Origin: Malurus cyaneus samueli | Lineage: Eukaryota; Chordata; Aves; Passeriformes; Maluridae | NCBI GenBank assembly: GCA_009741485.1 | Contig: CM019217.1 | Coordinates: forward strand, 48,845,153-48,909,152 | DNA: 64,000 nucleotides | Direction: 5' to 3' | Shown: positions 41,186 through 51,275 of the stretch, piece by piece | How positions within the stretch are numbered: position 1 is the first letter of the stretch | Layout: the number at the start of each line of letters is the position of its first letter | Made by a program: the position numbers and the translations under genes | Notes under the pieces: generated by a model | Told to the model about the DNA's origin: nothing | What the model saw: only the letters and a program-made list of their open reading frames with translations | Database searches by the model: none

Positions 41186-41440
41186 CATTAACTTAGTCAT
41201 AGTTGGCCTTGGACCACCTATAAAATGACTGTCTTCATTATCCTCTTCTAACTCATCAGGAACTAAAGAGGAGTCCTGTTGCTGCTCCTCTGGAGCAGGC
41301 ATCAACTCTGGAAGCTGGAGAAGCTCCATGTTGCATTTGCCAGCAGCTTTCTTTACTCCAGGTACTTCTTGAACTCTTCGATACCAGCTGGATATCAGTG
41401 GCAAGTTTACCAGATTTTTGCCCTGTTTCTTGCTGGAAAC
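41186..41440 (-). CDS. GSTCD: GSTCD coding exon 4, residues 292-376
   Basis: The acceptor is TTTTTCTAG and the exon starts VSSKKQGKNLVNLPLISSWY. It contains the last GST-like helix (WYRRVQEVPGVKKAAGKC), a Glu/Gln-rich loop, and the GSTCD signature FIGGPRPTMTKLM. It is 255 nt, phase 0 at both ends. The donor is GTAGTT, weaker than the others in this gene. Confidence 0.94.
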
Positions 41441-42342
41441 CTAGAAAAATAAAATGGGTAGGTTAGAAGATAATTTTTTGCTACAAGCCACCAAAAGGTA
41501 TGAACTACAGAAGTGAGCTCAGCTCTGTGCTGAGCACATGCATGCACAGTATGATTGCAGTACAAAAAATCAGCTGGTTCATAGCTCCAGGTGGAATTGG
41601 CAGTTGGCTATTTAGACTTGATGGGCAATTCTCATTTGCTTAATAGGATGCAAAGGTTTACATGACCTATTTTAATCATAATTTCAGTCAGTACCAGGAA
41701 AACTCAATAATAAATTAAATAATACTCTTAAATATGTGCTATTTCCTAACACAGGAATGATTCGTTTTGGTTGGTCATTCAACAAAAAAGCCCAATACAG
41801 TAATTTGCAATGATTACTGAACACTAAGCATGACATTATGGTACCTGAAAGTTCTTACCCATGAGTACCCCCTAAAAGCTTATCCACCAACAGCTGTTTT
41901 GCTGGGAACTGCAAGTCTGAAATATCTTCACCTATGTGGTAACAGGCATACATTACCCCTTTCTTTACTGAGGTCTTTGCACTACATCTGTGACTTCTTT
42001 TTCTTTAAATTAGTACAGAATCTTTGTTATTAATTGCGTATTTACTCAGACTTCTTTAGAATCTTGTTTGTATTTTTATGCAATAAGGGTAATGAGTATA
42101 TTTATTTTCTGAATTAAGAGTATGCGATTATGAGTTAATGTGGCACTCCAACAGAAATTAAATTTTAAGTAAAAAATTAAATTTCTTCAGTAAGAACATG
42201 TTGCACATATTAAAAAAATAATATGCCCAAATCACATTTTAACATGAACTCCAGCTACTTTAAAAAAATAATACATTTGGTGAAATTAAATAACTTTTGG
42301 TTAGATTCCCAAATATTCTAGAACAGTAGAGATCATTCTCTT

Positions 42343-42487
42343 AAGTCTCCTTAGAGACACTCAAAATATGACTGGACATGGTCCTGGGCAACCTAGCTGA
42401 CCCTGCTCTGAGTAGGGTGGTTAGATAAGATGAGCTCCAGAGGTGTCCTCCAGCCTCAATTATTCCAACTTCAACTATTGTGTGATG
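42343..42487 (+). mobile_element. CR1 LINE 3'-end fragment
   Basis: The segment runs through the typical CR1 tail in order: a form of 'ggacatggtcctgggcaacc', 'gctgaccctgct', a decayed 'gggtggtt-gat-agat', 'gagctccagaggtgtcctcc' and 'ccaact...attgtgtgat'. It is 5' truncated and diverged, in opposite orientation to GSTCD. Confidence 0.85.
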
Positions 42488-44520
42488 ATTTGCCTGCTTT
42501 AAAAAGAAAATTCAAAATCATTATTACAGAAAAAGGCAGAAAAACCCCTGCAAAACCAGCATACCTCCAAGGATGTGTCTACAGTGTGGAAACAGAAATT
42601 GCTAAAAAACACTCAAAATAACACAAAATTTCAAACAGCTCTCCTGCATGCTGTCTTTATAACATGCTTAGGGTAATCACAGGTAATTAGCAATAACTGA
42701 AGGAGCAAAAGAAGGGTGAACTGTGTAACTTTAGTATACAATTCAATATCCTAATAGTGACTTGTGCAAAAACGCATTAATTCAGTTAAGGAAGTCTTTT
42801 GGAAAGCAGTTCTAAGGGGCACTGTTACACTTCTTATCAAGTGTTCTAAATTGCATTTTAAAAAGTGAATAATGGTTTCTCCCAGATGAGGAGCTAAGCT
42901 TTTGTTATACTCCTATTAATTTTCAACAGTTACAACTAATAGAAGGTGTAACAAAGGTAACCGCAGAACAGTAACAGCAACAAAGTGAGGTAATGAAAAA
43001 CAACCCTTCAGCTTCATTATCTTACTTCTGGTAATTACAATGACAATCAACTAGTCAGGTCTCCTCATATTTATGGGATGATATTTTCCAGACATATACT
43101 CACTTAAAACTTCATTATTATTCACACCCTTAATTCAAAGTGGAAAGGCAACTACAGTGTTTTGTTTTTTTTTTTAAAGACAATCCAGGAAGTCCACTTA
43201 TGCAAGTGATAAATAACACTTTAACACAGAATTAAACCCTGGCACTTCCATCAGTAAGAGCAGTTTCAACTCACTGCCTGCAAGAAGCTTTCAGACTCAA
43301 GTTTTCCAATTTTGATGATAACTGTAGGCATCAAGGTATAATTGCTTAGAAAATGATCATTCACCAGAGAACAGAAATAAACAAACATTATCCCAGAGCT
43401 CTTGTAAATTACGTAAAAATGAAACTGAAAGCCAGGTTTTTAGGGCAATCTTTGGTGTGAGCTAACACAAGTGTATTGTAAAATACCTAGTTCATAAGCT
43501 GCAGAACACCAGGGCTCAAGGGTAACACACAAAAAGTCAATAAATACAGCATTCTAAGCTGCTCACAGTACATCTACAGAGTGATTTCAATTACATTTCT
43601 GAAATCAATTAAGCAGCTGATGCAAAAAATCTTCTCATGCCTAGCACCAGTAAATCAAATATTACTCTAAAAAGTTATGCTCTTATTTAAAAAGGCCTTT
43701 GAAAAACAAAGACTGAAATACATTGAAGTTTTTTAAACAGTAAGAAAACATTTTGTCTTAATATTTTTGTTTAGCATCATTCACACAGAAGTTGCCGTTC
43801 ACCTCCAATTATGTGATTTGCAAAACAAACAAAGCAGATGTGAATTAAAAACAATTTCAGTAAAATAACTCATCATTTTAATTCTATGGCAGCATATTGT
43901 GATCATCATACAGAAATCCATTGAGGATGATGATAAAGAAGTTATAAAGTGGGCATTTATCCCATTATTAATATTTGATAGTCATTATCTTGATTTTAGA
44001 GATTGTTACTCTCAATCTGATTAACAGCATCTTCACCAGGAATTCCATTTGTTTTCAAACGCCATAAGGAAAATTTGGCAAACCAACTTGCAAAATCAAA
44101 ATGCAAATGTTCCTGGAACAGACACCAGCTTAGCTATAAATCTCATATACTGACTGCAGGAATTCTGGTAGGCAGCAACTCATGTCATCTTACTGTAATG
44201 GGAAATAAAAACATAGCTGCCATTTCCTTAAATCTTTCTTGTGCATATATCCTCATAAAACACAGACTGTGCTGAGCAAGACTCATGCACAGTTTTGCTG
44301 CAGAAGTTTTTCCCACTGTAGAACTGATTGAGCTCAAGTCACCAGTAATAATATTATGAAATTATTATTTTCTTGGCAAAATGCTGCCAAAATATTTCAG
44401 TATAATATTTTAACACTTAACAGTATTTACTAACCATTGACACACTATGTATTTAGAATTTTAGTGATCTCACCAATCTGGTTTTTGTGTTTGTACAAAA
44501 ACAAGACAAATTCATTTTGG

Positions 44521-44562
44521 GTTAAGGTCACTGTTGTAACAGCATTAGTTAAGGTCACTGTT
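44521..44562. repeat. Pair of 15-bp direct repeats with AGGTCA cores
   Basis: GTTAAGGTCACTGTT occurs at 44521-44535 and again, identically, at 44548-44562. Each contains TTAAGGTCA, which fits the TNAAGGTCA half-site used by ERR/NR-type nuclear receptors. They lie 116-157 nt inside GSTCD intron 3 from the exon 3 donor. Confidence 0.6.
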
Positions 44563-44677
44563 ACTGTTTACTGCTGTAAAAAACACAATATATTTTTAAT
44601 TAACGTATTTTACAACTTTCAGGTTCTTAAGAAGCACACATACACACTACTTAATATTGCAGAATCTGTCATCTTAC

Positions 44678-45139
44678 CAAGAACTGATGGATGCATGGCA
44701 AAAGCACTAGATCTGCCACAGTAAAATAAAGCCCTTCTGCAAAAACGTGGTCCAAGAGCGGAAGGTCAGAGGTTTTAGTTCTCCTGATGTGAGGGGCCTC
44801 CCTGTTGACTGCATCTGATGCTTCCTGAGCAAGTAGCTTAGAGAAAGCTACACTCAGTTCCAAACTTGAGGGTGGATGTTCATGGACTTTCCCCATTTTT
44901 GATTCTTCTGCTTCTTCTTCACCAAGCACAGGCACCACAGCCTTGGCACCTGCCTTCTGTTGCTGAAGTTTTTGCCTTCGAATTTTGTCATCATTATGTA
45001 CTCGGACAGGTTCTCCAAGCTTCCTTTCAAACAGTAAAATGTCAGGAGGAATAGCCTGGCAGTGCTCAGGGGAGGCTGTCAAAAATCTTTCAACAGCAAG
45101 AGGTATGCTGATCTCACAGAGCCTGGTCCACTGGCTAAC
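44678..45139 (-). CDS. GSTCD: GSTCD coding exon 3, residues 138-291
   Basis: The acceptor is TTTGACAG and the exon opens with VSQWTRLCE, the continuation of exon 2. At 462 nt it is the largest coding exon and is in phase 0 at both ends. It holds the first part of the GST C-terminal-like helical domain, then a charged, low-complexity linker (EPVRVHNDDKIRRQKL, then a run rich in Glu, Lys and Ala). It closes with DHVFAEGLYFTVADLVLLPC, the hallmark helix of GST C-terminal domains. The donor is GTAAGA. The linker is the least conserved stretch compared with the mammalian protein as I recall it. Confidence 0.95.
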
Positions 45140-46329
45140 CTGTCAAATAAATTTATGTAATTAATGTCTCTAGAGAACGAGAAATGAAACCCAGGGTAAC
45201 TTTTCCTCCACCTTAAGCAAAGGAATTCCAGCTTTAAATACATGCTTTATTAATCTTTCAGATTTATTAATCTACAGATATTTCTGTATTTCTTTTGCAA
45301 CAGCAGAGTTAGAAAGCTAAATCTTGTATAAAAAAAGAATGAACAGTTATCCAGTATAGTACATTTTTATTTCCTTATTATTGACATAAAATTAGAGTGG
45401 CTGCATAACTCCCAAGTAGCAAAGCTGTGAACTGAGTTGAAGACACAGTAAATGGCAACCATGGAAATAGCAATCATGACAGGGTGGAATTCAACCTCCT
45501 GAGAGGAGTGAGGAAGGCGTGTCTAGATGGATGAGCTGCCAGGTGAGTAAACTGCTATGTGATAAATGGGCTGAAATCTCAACTCAAAGGGTAGTGTTTG
45601 TTAATGGTTCACACTCTACCTGAGGGCCAGTTAGAAGTGGAAATCTTTAAGCATCTATGCTGAGGCCTATCCCACTTGAACACCTTTACCTGGAGGGGAG
45701 AGATGGAATACACTCCCATCAAGGCTGATAGGGAATTGGGCAGAGCAGACAAACTCCCAACAAACTCCAAGAAGAGCTGCTATTCACATGAGCCTGCACA
45801 GACTAGAGAACGGGCTGAGAGGAACTGATGTGAAATGCAATAGAATATTCCACACCTAGGAGGGACTAAAGCCCTGGAATGGTACAGGCTAGGGACTGAT
45901 TACATGGCCAGGTAGCCACTCTGCTGAAAAGACACCAGACAACCGGGGGAGGATCAGCAATGCACCTTGTCAGGGAAGGCTAACAATATATTGTGCTCTT
46001 GAAACCAAAATTAACAAGAAAGTAGGTATTTTGTAGTTTATTTCAAACTTTATAACTCATTTATACTGCTAGACATGAAACAAAGATCTGACCTATTTTT
46101 TTAATATTAAGGTTCTGTTTGTGCTGCTAAAAAGTAGTATCTTCAAAAATAATTATTTTTCATCTTAGTGTCAAAATACAGATACTTCTCCATAGAGGAA
46201 ATTGCATTTTCTAAGCAAATTAGGTCTTTTACTAGAAGAACTTACTTGACATAAATATTAAGAGTCTACTTTAGAGCATTTAATGCTTATTAAAAAACCA
46301 ATTAATGTATCTAAGAGAGACACACTCAC
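45140..46329 (-). other. GSTCD: GSTCD intron 2
   Basis: A 1.19-kb intron. Nearly half is the CR1 fragment listed separately; the flanks are AT-rich with nothing else recognised. Confidence 0.8.
45475..45995 (+). mobile_element. CR1 LINE internal fragment (end of reverse-transcriptase region)
   Basis: The DNA follows CR1 ORF2 3'-half order: gagctgccaggt, 'ctcaactcaaagggtagtg', 'aatggttcacactctacctg', 'cctggaggggagagatggaa', 'actcccatcaaggctgatag', 'aaattggg'-like sequence, 'gggctgagaggaa', 'ggtacaggctagggactgat', then 'ctgctgaaaagacacc' and 'aggctaacaatatatt'. It is full of small deletions and has no open frame. It stops before the CR1 3' UTR, so it is truncated at both ends. Orientation is opposite to the host gene GSTCD. 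Confidence 0.85.
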
Positions 46330-46740
46330 TTCAGCACAGGCTTTTAAGCAGGTCTTCTTAAAGCCCAAGAGCTCCAAAACATCCTTTTTAGATGGATCTG
46401 CCTCAAATGTTTTCTGTATTATATGTCTTAAGACCACGGAAAGCCCAGCTCGGCAGAATCTGTCATCTTTCACAACAACAGCAGGTAAACTGCAGCTCTG
46501 CACAACCAATGGAAGCTGACACCTGGAGATTAAATGGACCTCAAGATCACCAGCGAGGTTTTTTGCCACACACTGATCACCCACATCTTCGCCAGTCGGC
46601 ACTAAGAAAACTTTAAATAATTTGCAGTCACAGTACGATAGCAAAAACAGTGAGATAGATGTATGAAGAGGAAAGATACTATCTTCGTACTGATGAGAAA
46701 AAGCCAAATATAAATGTTCTTCAGTGACACTATCTTTCAT
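46330..46740 (-). CDS. GSTCD: GSTCD coding exon 2, residues 1-137 (start codon)
   Basis: The acceptor lies just above 46761 and the exon carries 21 nt of 5' UTR before the ATG at 46740. The start has A at -3, and there is no upstream in-frame ATG in this exon. The translation begins MKDSVTEEHLY and includes FPLHTSISLFLLSYCDCKLF, LEVHLISRCQLP and the stretch around SVVLRHIIQKTF, all typical of the GSTCD N-terminus. This part is thioredoxin/GST-like in layout, with a Leu/Phe-rich first strand and a helix. The exon ends at codon GAA with donor GTGAGT, phase 0. Read-through of the donor adds about 23 codons before a stop at 46258, which is not part of the product. Confidence 0.96.
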
Positions 46741-46761
46741 CTTCTTCCTAAGATGAAGCTC

Positions 46762-49700
46762 CTGGAATGGAAATCAGAGTACAACATTCATAAAAGAATA
46801 CAGAATTACAAAAAAAAAAAAACCAACTAAATCACTGGTTCTTCTGCTATCCACTACAACTGATTTTAACATTAGACACTACTGAAGACATCCTGTCTGA
46901 TTAACTGGCAGGCCCTTTTTTGAGAGAGAAGAGTGGTTTCACATCTATACTGTCTCTTCACGTACATATCATGGATGGGAAAATGATCTGCATAGGTTTT
47001 TTTTTTTTACATTTTTTTACATTTTAGTGTATTTCTAACATCTAACAAAACCTAAAGAATATGTTTCAAGTGCATAAACTTTTTAGAGCAAGGCTATTTT
47101 TTTTTTACACAAAATCCCCCATAACATTAGCCATGTGTTACTGAAAACAAGTTCCTGAGCACGTACCTACAACAGTCAGTTCCCTAATACAAACATCTGT
47201 CCTTCTATAACTGCTAAAAGGCATTTATAGCAGGTACTTAGGCCATGGGAAATAACACTCGTTTCTGTATTAAAAACCAATCTAGTCTAAAGCTGGGTAA
47301 TATAATAACTGAGAGACACATAGGCAAATGAAGATTAATCTCATGATACTACATGAACACCTCAAACACACAGCTACTTTAAAACAGTGGAATACAACAG
47401 TAGCAGAGCTGAAATTAGTATCTTCTCAATATATTAAAAACTCAGTTTTCCTTGCAGTGAGTTGAAAGCTACATTTTTCCTACCACAATAATTCACAGAA
47501 GTTTAACATAAGGCACTGATGCAGTAATTTTTCTGCTCCATCATTCAGCACAATTGCCTTACAGACGACGGCTGGCATTGAAAAGCCTTAGACACTAGAT
47601 GGCCCTCTTACAACAAGCGTCACAGACCACAGCTCGAGTGCAGTGAGGAAAAGAAATTTAAATGGTGCTAAGGAAGGCCAGAATGGGCTTTTATATGCAT
47701 ATATATGAAGCACCAGTGACATTGCAACAGCATCAGTCTTTCACATAACCATCTAGATTAATAAGGGCTTTGCACAATTATATGAACATGATGTAAATAT
47801 TTAAAAAGAAAAAAAAGTTTTCATTTGATACATCTTCATTATTCAATTAATTTTTTCCATGTAGGCACGTACATCCCACTTACTACTTTATATTACCTAC
47901 CACAGGGCCAAATCAATTGCCCAAAAAGAGGCAGTAGAAGAATAAAATCAAGTCCACCTGGCATTAAGAACAGCTTAATGTCTGTTAGAGTGAATTTTTA
48001 AACCATTACATGACAAGAAGAGTGGCACTACTATGAATACTGTTGCTTTTCTTTAATTGATCACTGCAACACAAAAAAACAGGACAAAACACAATGTAAT
48101 ACCTACTTTATCAGAAGATATTTTATTTGGATAAACCTTGACAGCATGGAAGTTGAGACAGGCTCAATATCCTAAGTACAGCTCTGTGGTAGAAATCATA
48201 CAGTGACGGCACTGCCAAAGAGGTAAATCAAGAAGAGTTACTCTTACCATAGTTACTAGCATTTAAACTCTTACTCTCAATGATAGCAGCTCTTTCAATA
48301 TTAAACAGTACCTTTATATGCATTTGGGCTATTATTTTTGTTTTCCATGCAAACTCAGCTCACAAGTCCATCTTTTCCTGGCAACTCAAACATACACTGA
48401 CCTTATCAATCACTTCAACATGCAATTTTTTCTTCTGGTTGACCTTCCTGGATGCAATCATCTATTCTGGTCATTATCATGCTGTATAGAACTGCTAAAT
48501 ATTTTGGTAAATTCTGACGAGGTTTCTACTTCCAAAGTATATTAGTCTGTACTTTCCAACCTATTCTTACCAATTATTTAAAAAAACTCCTTAGAAGTAA
48601 TTTTAACAAAATGGGCTTCTGTAATGACTGAAACTCATTACATAAGTCATTAGAATATCAAAGCATTCAATTATTTGAATTGCAAATTATTGCAAAAACT
48701 TCTTTGTTTTTCCATCACAACAGTAACTGAACGTCTCACAGACTTTCCTCTCAAAGAGCCTTGCAAGGTTTCTTGTGTTCCTGTTATACATGTGAAAAAG
48801 CAAAAGCAGAAAGAGAATTGTTAGTTCGGTATCACATTGGAAGCCAGTCCTAGGGCAAGCCAGAAAATTGAACATTTTCCTTAAGGGCTTTGTTGTTTGG
48901 TTGGTTGTGAGATTTTAAGGTTTTTTTACATCAGTCTATCACAACAAATACAACAACCAGGATAATTTTATTCTCCAGTCTCTCACAGAAACTAAATTAA
49001 CCTGTCCAGGAGTTCCATCTATAAGTGACTTCACCTGTGGCTCCTCATCGTCTCCTGTGAGAAAATAAGGCCTTCTTGAATCATCACTTCAACTGAGCCT
49101 TACACTGCCATACCCCACTCTTCTCCCATCTTTTATTTCAGAGAATTCCTCCCAACATCTTGCCTCTAAACACTGACATTTATAAATTTGCTTCCTATAT
49201 TTTTTGTTTCCAAGACAGGTATTTTTTCACACTGCTTTGGCTCTGCAGAGTCTATATTCCCTGTGGATTTATGCACGGATTTTCAGTTCAAAGACTTAAC
49301 AGCCTACCTGGTTACCCATTTTCATTTAATTATTTTCATGTAACTACTACCTGTCCATTAAATATGTTCATTAATCCCTTGGCAGCTTACTAAGGCAAAA
49401 ACAGACAGAGACATACACAATAAAATACAACATGCAGTACAGAACTAACCAAACCTAAGAAGACATTGCACGATTTGCTCACTGTAGTTTTCCCAGCACT
49501 TTTTTCTCCAATGAGACAATAAATTCTGTGGGAAGAGAAGGATTTTTATTCTATTTGCCTTATTTACAGCAGCCACAGTTTGAGAGGGAAGGACTTGCAC
49601 CGTAACTTAAAAGACTAAGACAAACAACGCTGCCTAGCCTTGGTATAAAAGACACCTTGGTTACCTAAAAATTAAACACTATATAACTTTCACTAGCTGT

Positions 49701-50430
49701 GCTGGTTTTTTACCATTTTCTCTTCTGTTTCAACATGCACCAAACAACATTTATATTAATTTCACCCAGCTGCCCTCTTAACAATGCAATAAAGAAAACT
49801 GCTGCTTTCAAGTATTTCCCATAAGACTTAAAGACAAATCAATAAATACATAAACATCTTCTTCCTTTTAGTCTCTGAAAAAGATCTCATTCATTTGTTG
49901 ATTACCACATGGTAAAAAGGAACTTCTGGTTAACATCTGAGAAGTGCTTAATAAAAAGTCATTTAAAGACGCAGCAAATATTCAACTTAGTGCAAAGTAA
50001 TATTTGTGCTTTAAGGCACAAAACTTGAAATAATTAAGTTATAGTTCTATCCAGACGATCCATTTGCCGGAAGAGTTCAGGGCCACCCCTGCACCCCCGA
50101 GGGAGCCCTGAGGGAAGCACAGAAGAGCTTCGGACCCGAACTTCAGGAGGAGGCCATAAAGTGAAAATTGTGGACGGTTCTGAAGAGCAAGACGCGGGCA
50201 GACCATGAGAGACAAACCCGGGCCATGAGGGGCAGACCCAGGACTCGGGACGGCAGAGCAGTCCTGAGCTCGGCTTCTGCAGAGAGCGACACGGCCGAGC
50301 CACATCCCTCACAGAGCCGCTCTCTGAGGCCTCTGTTCCCAGCTCATCCCGCCGCCTCAGCAGCACTCCCAAACCACCCCCAAAGCTTTCCCCACCGCCA
50401 CCTTCCCTTAATCCCGCTCCTTTTCCTTAC
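46762..50430 (-). other. GSTCD: GSTCD intron 1
   Basis: Separates the CpG-island exon from the first coding exon. AT-rich, no recognised repeat body, T-rich runs at about 46999-47030 and 47099-47106, and one CTCF-like motif at 47592. Confidence 0.7.
47592..47605 (+). promoter_or_regulatory. Candidate CTCF binding site
   Basis: The bases ACACTAGATGGCCC agree with the CTCF consensus CCASYAGRKGGCRS at 12 of 14 positions, with the full core AC-TAG-ATGGC present. It lies in GSTCD intron 1, about 2.8 kb from the shared promoter. Confidence 0.4.
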
Positions 50431-50490
50431 CCCGGCCCGGCCGCTTCCGTCCCGGCTCCGCCTTCCTGCGCGGGCCCCGCCGGCCGAACG
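50431..50490 (-). other. GSTCD: GSTCD non-coding exon 1 (3' boundary clear, 5' end approximate)
   Basis: Read on the minus strand, a good donor (GGG|GTAAGG) follows position 50431 inside the CpG island. Exon 2 has an acceptor 21 nt before its start codon, so an upstream untranslated exon is required. This is the best placed donor. The transcription start is not visible and the upper limit given is a guess. Confidence 0.6.
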
Positions 50491-50539
50491 CGCCGCCCGG
50501 AACTGCCGCCCGGCCCGCGCTGCGCGGGGATCGCTGTGG

Positions 50540-50606
50540 CGGCGGACCCGCCGGGGCGCCCTCCTTCTCCTCCGCCTCCGCCACCTCCTCCTCGGTCCCC
50601 TCTCCG
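50540..50606 (+). other. INTS12: INTS12 non-coding exon 1 (donor clear, start approximate)
   Basis: CTCCG|GTGAGA gives a good donor at 50606/50607 in the CpG island. The first coding exon at 56250 needs an upstream untranslated exon. Transcription start not visible. A second possible first-exon donor lies at 51126/51127. Confidence 0.6.
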
Positions 50607-50639
50607 GTGAGACAGCAGCGTGAGGGTCTGCGGGGCCTG

Positions 50640-51075
50640 GAAAAGGGGCTTGGGAGGAGGAACAGAGCATTGGGAAGAGGGAATTTGGGGGTTGGGAGAG
50701 GGAAGGGGGAACGGAGAGGGCGATTGGGAGGAGGAAAAAGGAGATTGGGAGGAAGAGGGAAATGGAGAGAGGGAAACTGAGAGGGGAACAGGGGGGTTTG
50801 GAAACGGGAAGAGGGAATTTGGAGGTTGTGAGGGGCAGAAGGGTTTGGGAGGAGGGGAGGAAAAAGGATTTAGGAGGAGGAAAAGGGGGTTTAGGAGGAG
50901 GGAGGAAGAGGGACATTGGGAGGAGTAGAGAGGCTTGGGAGGAGGAAGAGGGGTCTGGGGAAGAGAAAAAAGGAGTTAGGAGGGAGGAAGAAGGGGTTTG
51001 GGAGAAGGAAGGGGGCGTGGGAGGGAACAGTAAGAGTACGTTTGGGTGGGAGAAATAGGGTGTTTGGCAGTAGGG
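50640..51075 (+). repeat. Purine-strand minisatellite in INTS12 intron 1
   Basis: About 430 nt in which the plus strand is almost entirely G and A with scattered T. A degenerate unit of about 20-24 nt recurs, close to TTGGGAGGAGGAAGAGGGG (for example at about 50649, 50669, 50723, 50744, 50914 and 50934). It begins about 35 nt after the probable INTS12 exon 1 donor. Its lack of stops gives long Pro/Ser/Phe-rich open frames on the minus strand and Gly/Glu/Arg-rich ones on the plus strand, which are artefacts of composition. Confidence 0.85.
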
Positions 51076-51084
51076 AGGAAGAGG

Positions 51085-51275
51085 GGAGCCCTCAGGCACC
51101 TTGGCGGCTCTAACCCTCGGACCCGGGTGAGCTTTGGGTCTCCTGTGGTGCTGGAAGGGCCCGGGGGGAGCGGCGGCTGCGCCGTCCCTGTGGGACACCA
51201 TGGTGCCAAGGGATGCTCCCTCCTGGGCACTCGGGCACGCCCCGAGCCACGGCCCTGAGGAAATCCGTGCGGGGC
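51085..51275. promoter_or_regulatory. Second GC-rich block, possible alternative INTS12 first exon
   Basis: GC and CpG content rise again after the purine tract. A donor-like CCCGG|GTGAGC lies at 51126/51127 on the plus strand. It could be the edge of the same CpG island split by the minisatellite, or a downstream alternative start. No protein is supported. Confidence 0.4.

Larger units (their letters stand above)
41441..44677 (-). other. GSTCD: GSTCD intron 3
   Basis: Contains a CR1 3' end (about 42343-42487) and a pair of AGGTCA-type repeats (44521-44562). The rest is AT-rich sequence with nothing recognised. Confidence 0.75.
1222..50431 (-). other. GSTCD: GSTCD gene, complete coding region (12 exons, 627 aa)
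   Basis: Eleven coding exons join in phase with AG/GT boundaries throughout: 46740-46330, 45139-44678, 41440-41186, 40530-40437, 13589-13474, 13252-13208, 12823-12695, 10289-10156, 8399-8369, 4579-4510 and 1358-1222. The total is 1884 nt, or 627 residues plus stop, close to the roughly 633 residues of mammalian GSTCD as I recall it. Residues 1 to about 407 carry the GST C-terminal-like part. Residues about 408-627 carry a class I, SAM-dependent methyltransferase-like fold, with a glycine-rich loop at 438-450, an acidic residue in LIENKELSL (464-472) and a PCCYGF motif (532-537). The family is ubiquitous in vertebrates, lacks a signal peptide, and its biochemical substrate is not established to my knowledge. 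The human locus is named in lung-function association studies. Identification is by protein similarity recalled from memory plus exon logic. Transcript ends are inferred. Confidence 0.96.
50180..50630. promoter_or_regulatory. CpG-island bidirectional promoter of GSTCD and INTS12
   Basis: This is the only dense CpG cluster in the window, peaking at about 50430-50600. It lies between a minus-strand donor at 50431/50430 (GSTCD) and a plus-strand donor at 50606/50607 (INTS12), so both genes start within roughly 180 bp of each other. There is no TATA box. Two ETS-type GGAA cores point in opposite directions (50443-50450 read as ACGGAAGC on the minus strand; CCGGAA at 50497-50502 on the plus strand), as is common in divergent housekeeping promoters. 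Factor binding is inferred. Confidence 0.85.

Noticed and set aside
46283..46616. Plus-strand open frames of 78 and 74 codons
   Set aside because: Antisense shadows of GSTCD exon 2.
50168..50623. 151-codon plus-strand open frame in the CpG island
   Set aside because: GC-rich islands have few stops. The frame overlaps the promoter and both untranslated first exons and resembles no family.
50620..51113. Gly/Glu/Arg-rich plus-strand open frames
   Set aside because: Translated minisatellite in several frames, with no conserved start or splice logic.
50344..51201. 285-codon minus-strand open frame, rich in Pro, Ser, Phe and Leu
   Set aside because: It is the complement of the G/A minisatellite and the CpG island. 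Lack of T on the plus strand removes stop codons in several frames at once; there is no domain and its composition follows the repeat.
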